Assembly: GCA_036844945.1 (NCBI GenBank)
Contig: DAIUEV010000013.1
Span: forward strand, 1-64,000
Direction of reading: 5' to 3'
DNA length: 64,000 bases
Source of the DNA: Palsa-461 sp036844945
GTDB lineage: Bacteria > Actinomycetota > Acidimicrobiia > Acidimicrobiales > RAAP-2
This document shows positions 59,994 through 64,000 of this stretch, one piece after another. Both the position numbers and the translations under genes were made by a program. The stretch's first letter is position 1; each line of letters begins with the position of its first letter. The notes under the pieces were generated by a model, which saw nothing but the letters and a program-made list of their open reading frames with translations, did not search any database and was not told where the DNA came from.

Positions 59994-60064
59994 AAGAGCG
60001 TAATGATCGTGCGTGACCAGGAAGCGGACGGTGGCCGCCGTCGGGCCGCCGGTACGGTGGCACC

Positions 60065-60586
60065 GTGGCGCGCGCCAAGAAGACGATGGCCAAACGCCTG
60101 GCCAAACGGCAGGAGACCAGCCAGGACCGGGTGGTCGCCACCAATCGGCGCGCCCGCCACGACTACGAACTGCTCGAGACCTACGAGTGCGGGATCGTCC
60201 TCCAGGGCAGCGAGGTGAAGTCCCTGCGGACCGGCCGGGCCCAGCTGAGCGACGCCTACGCCCGGGTCTCCGACGGCGAGATGTGGCTGTTCGGCGTCCA
60301 CATCCCGCAGTGGCAGTACGCGAGCGGGTTCGGCGCCCACGACCCGGACCGCCGGCGCAAGCTCCTCCTCCACCGGGCCCAGATCGACGAGCTGCTCGGC
60401 CGCACCCAGCAGGCGGCGCTGACCCTCATCCCGGTGAAGCTGTACTTCCGCGACGGGAAGGCCAAGGTCGAGCTCGCCCTCGCCCGGGGCCGCCGCCTCT
60501 ACGACAAGCGCCGGGTGCTCGCCGCCAAGGAGGCCGAGCGCGAGGCGGCCCGCTTGGCCCGGCACAGCTCGCACTGGATCGAGTAG
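60065..60586 (+). CDS. smpB: SsrA-binding protein SmpB
   Basis: This 173-residue protein binds tmRNA in trans-translation. It has NRRARHDYELLETYECGIVLQGSEVKSLR, then YARVSDGEMWLFGVHIPQWQYAS and the C-terminal GRGRRLYDKRR type segment ALARGRRLYDKRRVLAAKEAER. An N-terminal basic extension of about 18 residues makes it a little longer than usual. A tmRNA gene, often nearby, is not seen in the bases around it. Confidence 0.95.
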   Translation: MARAKKTMAKRLAKRQETSQDRVVATNRRARHDYELLETYECGIVLQGSEVKSLRTGRAQLSDAYARVSDGEMWLFGVHIPQWQYASGFGAHDPDRRRKLLLHRAQIDELLGRTQQAALTLIPVKLYFRDGKAKVELALARGRRLYDKRRVLAAKEAEREAARLARHSSHWIE

Positions 60587-60587
60587 C

Positions 60588-61043
60588 TCACAGGCGGGCC
60601 TCGGTGGCCTCATCGCGTCGGCCGGCGAACCAGTGGTCGAGGACGGCTCCGAACACCGGTGCGTCGGGGTCGGCGCGCTCGAACAAGGTCATGGAGGAGC
60701 ACAGCTTGAGGGCGTCGACGGCTCCGAGGACCTCCTCGGGGCCGCCAGCCGCGAGGCCCGCCACCACCCCTGCGCACGCCCGCAGACGGGCCCCGAGCAC
60801 CGGGTGGGCGAGGTAGGCGCGAGCCTCGGCGAGCCCGGAGATGGCGAAGCGCCTCGACATCGCGCTCAGGCCCAGTCCCGCGATCTGGGGGAAGACGAAC
60901 CACATCCAGTGCGTGGTCTTGCGCCCGGCCCGCAGCTCGTCCAGGGCCCGCTCGTAGGTGCCCGCGTGGTCCTGGGCCTCGACGAAGCGGTCGAGGTCGA
61001 ACGGGTCGGTCTCGCCGCGTTCGTCTCCGACGGGCTCCCCCAT
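60588..61043 (-). CDS. DUF1810 family protein
   Basis: This 151-residue protein has the DUF1810 pattern: DPFDLDRFVEAQDHAGTYERAL, KTTHWMWFVFPQIAGLG and MSRRFAISGLAEARAYLAHPVLGARLR, then a helical end with SSMTLFERA. Function of the family is unknown. The ATG at 61043 is supported by the family start; longer upstream frames lie across the ABC gene. It converges on smpB one base apart. Confidence 0.85.
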   Translation of the reverse strand: MGEPVGDERGETDPFDLDRFVEAQDHAGTYERALDELRAGRKTTHWMWFVFPQIAGLGLSAMSRRFAISGLAEARAYLAHPVLGARLRACAGVVAGLAAGGPEEVLGAVDALKLCSSMTLFERADPDAPVFGAVLDHWFAGRRDEATEARL

Positions 61044-61053
61044 CGCTTCTAAG

Positions 61054-62928
61054 ATGGCATGGATCCGAGGCACTTCCGACTCTCGCGCCGCGTCAATCGA
61101 ACGGAATCGGCAGTTGGCATCACCCGACCAACACACAACCAGGAGCGGGAGCTCCGTCGGGTGGCGTCTCTTGATCAGGACCATCCTCCGCCACCGGCGC
61201 GCGGTCTTCTTCGGCGTGGGCGCCGGGATGCTGTGGAGCGCCATCCGGGTCGTGGTCCCCAGCCTGACCGGCACCGCCATCGACAAGGACATCCAGAACG
61301 GGTGGCACCCGGCCAACCTGCTCCTCTACGCCGCCGCCATCCTCGTGCTCGGCGCGCTCTCCTCGACGTGCTCGGGGTTCCGCCGGTACCACGCCTTCAA
61401 GGTCTCCTACGCGGTCGAGACGGACCTCCGCCAGGCGATGTTCTCCAACCTGCAGGAGCTCGACTTCCAGTACCACGACCAGGCGCAGACCGGACAGCTG
61501 ATGGCCCGATCGGCGACCGACCTTCAACAGATCAACCAGTTCTGCACGATGATCCCGATCACCGTCGCCAACGTGCTGACGGTGGTCCTCGTGGCCATCC
61601 TCCTCATGCTCATTGACTGGCAGCTCGGCCTGCTGGCCCTCTTCTGTCTTCCCTTCGTGAACGTCGCGGCCAAACGCTTCTCGACCCAGCTCCACCCGGT
61701 GGCCATGGCGCTCCAGCAAGACCTCTCGACCGTATCGACGGTCGTCGAGGAGACCGTGACCGGCATCCGGGCGGTCAAGGGGTTCGGTGCCGAAGCCGGC
61801 CAGCACCGGCAGCTGAGCGATCGGGCGGACCGGGTCTTCGACCGGATCGTGCACCTCGCCCGGATCCGTGCCCGGTTCCAGCCCCTGCTCGACGTCATCC
61901 CGATGCTCTCGATGGTGGGCGTCCTCGCGTACGGCGGGATCCTCGTCATCGACCACCGGATCCAGGTCGGCCAGCTGGTGGAGTTCAACCTGTTCATCAC
62001 CTTGCTGATCAACCCGCTGCGGTCGATCGGCCAGATCATCGCCCAGGCCCAGCGGGCCGTCGCTTCCTCCGAGCGCGTCAGTCAGATCCTGGAGGCCCTC
62101 CCCGAAGTCGCCGACCGGCCCGGGTCCCGGCACCTGGCCAAGGGGCCCGGCGAGGTGTGCTTCGAGTCGGTGCGGTTCTCATATGGGCAAGGGGGTGCCC
62201 CGGTCTTCCACGACCTCGAGCTCACGGTCGCCCCCGGCGAGTCGGTGGCGGTGGTCGGGCCGACCGGCTCGGGGAAGACCACGCTCGCCCGCCTAATCCC
62301 CCGGTTCTACGACGTCGACGGCGGACGGGTCGTGCTCGACGGTCACGACGTGCGTGACGTGAAGCTCTACGACCTCCGCAAGGCGGTCGCCGTGGTGTTC
62401 GAGGACACCTTCCTGTTCACCGACACCGTCGCGGCCAACATCGCGTTCGCGGAGCCGGGAGCCTCCATGGAGCGGGTGGTCGGGGCGGCCCGGCTCGCCG
62501 GAGCCGAGACCTTCATCGCCGAGCTGCCCGACGGCTTCGACACGATGCTCGGCGAGCGCGGGTTCTCCCTGTCGGGCGGCCAGCGACAGCGCATCGCGCT
62601 GGCCCGGGCGATCCTGGCCGATCCGCGCGTCCTCATCCTCGACGATGCGACCTCGTCGGTCGACGCGACGAAGGAGCACGAGATCCGCGACGCGCTCCGC
62701 CAGGTGATGGCCGACCGGACCACCATCGTCATCGCGCACCGGCCGGCGACGATCGCCCTCGCCGAACGGGTCGTCCTGCTCGACGAGGGCAGGATCGTGG
62801 CTTCGGGCACCCACCACGGCCTGCTCGAATCGAGCCCCCGCTACCGGGAGGTCCTGGCTCAGGCGGCCGCCCTCGAAGCGGCCCGGGTCGAGGTCCAGCA
62901 CGACCCGCTCGACGAGGTGACCAACTGA
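61054..62928 (+). CDS. ABC exporter half-transporter, first subunit
   Basis: This is a fused membrane-ATPase protein. The exporter membrane domain (about six TM segments) is followed by the ATPase (last about 240 residues) with Walker A GPTGSGKTTLARL, signature LSGGQRQRIALARA, Walker B VLILDDATSSVD and H-loop in IAHRPATIALA. Catalytic features look complete. The start is uncertain: ATG 61054 gives 624 residues, whereas a TTG at 61171 gives 585 residues, nearer the family length and without the non-conserved lead. Its stop overlaps the next gene by one base, so both probably make a heterodimeric exporter. Confidence 0.85.
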   Translation: MAWIRGTSDSRAASIERNRQLASPDQHTTRSGSSVGWRLLIRTILRHRRAVFFGVGAGMLWSAIRVVVPSLTGTAIDKDIQNGWHPANLLLYAAAILVLGALSSTCSGFRRYHAFKVSYAVETDLRQAMFSNLQELDFQYHDQAQTGQLMARSATDLQQINQFCTMIPITVANVLTVVLVAILLMLIDWQLGLLALFCLPFVNVAAKRFSTQLHPVAMALQQDLSTVSTVVEETVTGIRAVKGFGAEAGQHRQLSDRADRVFDRIVHLARIRARFQPLLDVIPMLSMVGVLAYGGILVIDHRIQVGQLVEFNLFITLLINPLRSIGQIIAQAQRAVASSERVSQILEALPEVADRPGSRHLAKGPGEVCFESVRFSYGQGGAPVFHDLELTVAPGESVAVVGPTGSGKTTLARLIPRFYDVDGGRVVLDGHDVRDVKLYDLRKAVAVVFEDTFLFTDTVAANIAFAEPGASMERVVGAARLAGAETFIAELPDGFDTMLGERGFSLSGGQRQRIALARAILADPRVLILDDATSSVDATKEHEIRDALRQVMADRTTIVIAHRPATIALAERVVLLDEGRIVASGTHHGLLESSPRYREVLAQAAALEAARVEVQHDPLDEVTN

Positions 62929-64000
62929 TGCGGGGCATGGGAGGCGGGGCCGCCAGAGGATGGAACCAGGGGGCCGTCGAGGACGAGGACCGGGTCGACA
63001 CCGCCGAAGCGGGCCGGATCGTCAAGCGGACCTGGCGGATGATGCGCGCCTATCAGCACGGGCTCCTGGCCGCCATGGCAGTCCTGGTCGGGTTCACGCT
63101 CACCACGGTGGCCGGGCCGGTCATCGTGGGCTACGCGATCGACCACGGGCTCACCCCGCATCACTTCGACCGCCGGGTGATCGTCTGGTCGGCGGTCGTC
63201 TACGCGGTGGTCGCGATCTCGATGGGAGTGCTCGAGCGGGCCCAGATCGTCATGGTCAACCGGATCGGTGAGTCGTTCCTGCGAGACCTGCGAAAGCGGG
63301 TGTTCGCCCACATCCTCTCGCTGTCCATGGCCTTCTTCGACCAGGAGCAGACCGGTCGTCTGGTGAGCCGCATGACCCAGGACATCGACGCGCTCGAGAA
63401 CCTGGTCCAACAGGGAATCGTGATCTTCGTCACGAGCGGCCTCTTGTTCGTGGGGGTGCTCATCATCATGGCGGTGCTGTCGCCGCTCCTCTTCCTCGCG
63501 ACGATGGTCGTGCTTCCCCCGGTGATCATCTCGAGCCGAAAGTTCCGGCGCGACTCGAACGTCGCCTACCTGGTGGTGCGGGACCGGATCGGACAAACGC
63601 TCTCGACCCTGCAGGAGTCATTGGCGGGCATCCGGGTCGTGCAGGCGTTCGGCCGGGAGGAGGAGCAGTTCTCCCGCTTCGTCGACCACAACCAGGCCCA
63701 GTTCGACGCCAACGTCGACGCGGTGCGGCTGTCGGCTCGCTACTTCCCGGTCGTCGAGTTCACCAACGCTGCGGCGACCGCGATCATCATCGGGTTCGGC
63801 GCCCTGCTCGTGCACTGGCACCGGACCACGATTGGGACGGTCAGCGCCTTCGTCTTGTTCCTCGCCTATCTGATCGACCCAATCCAGCAGTTCAGCCAGC
63901 TCTTCAACCTCGTCCAGCAGTCCGGGGCGGCGATGAAGAAGCTGTTCGGGCTGCTCGACACCCCACCGACGGTTTCGGAGCACCCCGGCGCGGTCGAACT
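62928..64000 (+). CDS. ABC exporter half-transporter, second subunit, 3' end outside the window
   Basis: The ATG overlaps the previous stop by one base (TGATG). The visible 357 codons cover a cytoplasmic lead (MRGMGGGAARGWNQ), then the exporter membrane domain: TLTTVAGPVIVGYAID, VNRIGESFLRDLRKRVFAHIL, FFDQEQTGRLVSRMTQDIDALENLV, and the start of the linker to the ATPase. The ATPase half is beyond the window. It pairs with the preceding gene; substrate unknown. Confidence 0.85.
   Translation, partial: MRGMGGGAARGWNQGAVEDEDRVDTAEAGRIVKRTWRMMRAYQHGLLAAMAVLVGFTLTTVAGPVIVGYAIDHGLTPHHFDRRVIVWSAVVYAVVAISMGVLERAQIVMVNRIGESFLRDLRKRVFAHILSLSMAFFDQEQTGRLVSRMTQDIDALENLVQQGIVIFVTSGLLFVGVLIIMAVLSPLLFLATMVVLPPVIISSRKFRRDSNVAYLVVRDRIGQTLSTLQESLAGIRVVQAFGREEEQFSRFVDHNQAQFDANVDAVRLSARYFPVVEFTNAAATAIIIGFGALLVHWHRTTIGTVSAFVLFLAYLIDPIQQFSQLFNLVQQSGAAMKKLFGLLDTPPTVSEHPGAVE

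Noticed and set aside
59994..60064. tmRNA next to smpB
   Set aside because: The 71-base gap is too short, and no tRNA-like ends are seen nearby.
1..64000. CRISPR arrays, insertion sequences, integrases, prophage genes or rRNA
   Set aside because: No regularly spaced repeats, transposase-like proteins, phage genes or rRNA-like stretches were seen on either strand.

Overview
The window is high-GC bacterial DNA with frequent GTG starts, many 1-4 base gene overlaps and a gene repertoire typical of Actinomycetota. Examples are a DosR/DosS-type two-component pair, the Mec-CysO-CysM cysteine cluster beside an Rv1339-like hydrolase, rph and rdgB, and families of universal stress proteins. A non-mycobacterial, free-living actinobacterium, possibly of the Acidimicrobiia, fits best. 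That class assignment is an inference from gene content, not from a marker gene.

Layout. 1-6.8 kb: the 3' part of a methyltransferase, a KimA-like potassium importer divergent from an unknown two-TM membrane protein (copy A), two universal stress proteins (USPs), a methyltransferase and a histone-deacetylase-family hydrolase. 7-15 kb: a large YfhO-like membrane protein, a CHASE3/HAMP/PP2C phosphatase, and a TetR-amidohydrolase-alpha/beta hydrolase unit with a palindromic operator. 15.3-16.1 kb: copy B of the unknown membrane protein (about 86% identical to copy A by hand alignment) behind a near-perfect DosR-type box. 16.3-18.9 kb: a drug-type ABC transporter. 18.9-24.8 kb: a complete arginine deiminase unit (arcD-usp-arcA-arcB-arcC-usp). 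25-27.4 kb: a DosR/DevR-like regulator and a single-GAF DosS-like kinase that keeps the heme-ligand histidine. 27.4-36.9 kb: FtsH, two CBS-domain proteins, an HTH-PPOX fusion, a GNAT acetyltransferase, a PPOX protein, acetate kinase and phosphoketolase. 37-43.2 kb: a secreted GH5 glycosidase, tRNA-Gly, dUTPase, oligoribonuclease, peroxiredoxin, crotonase and a HAD phosphatase. 43.2-49.4 kb: two glycosyltransferases, a methyltransferase, a Wzt/Wzm-type polysaccharide exporter and clpP in one tight cluster, then tRNA-Leu. 49.7-55 kb: an SRPBCC protein, a cation/proton antiporter and three oxidoreductase or hydrolase genes. 55.5-60 kb: rdgB, rph, a metallo-beta-lactamase-fold hydrolase, cysM, cysO, a GyrI-like gene and mec. 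60-64 kb: smpB, a DUF1810 gene and a heterodimeric ABC exporter, the second half running off the window.

The main story is the 18.9-36.9 kb block, with outposts at 2.8-6.8 and 15.3-16.1 kb. It looks like a hypoxia/energy-starvation island. A heme-type sensor and response regulator sit beside two substrate-level ATP pathways (arginine deiminase; phosphoketolase plus acetate kinase), USPs, CBS and PPOX proteins and an extra FtsH. DosR-like palindromes lie upstream of copy A, copy B, arcD/devR, arcA, dosS and usp genes. Only the copy-B box (13 of 14 positions) and, less so, the arcD/devR box (12 of 14) are persuasive alone. The most interesting undescribed element is the duplicated unknown membrane protein, whose two copies share this promoter arrangement.
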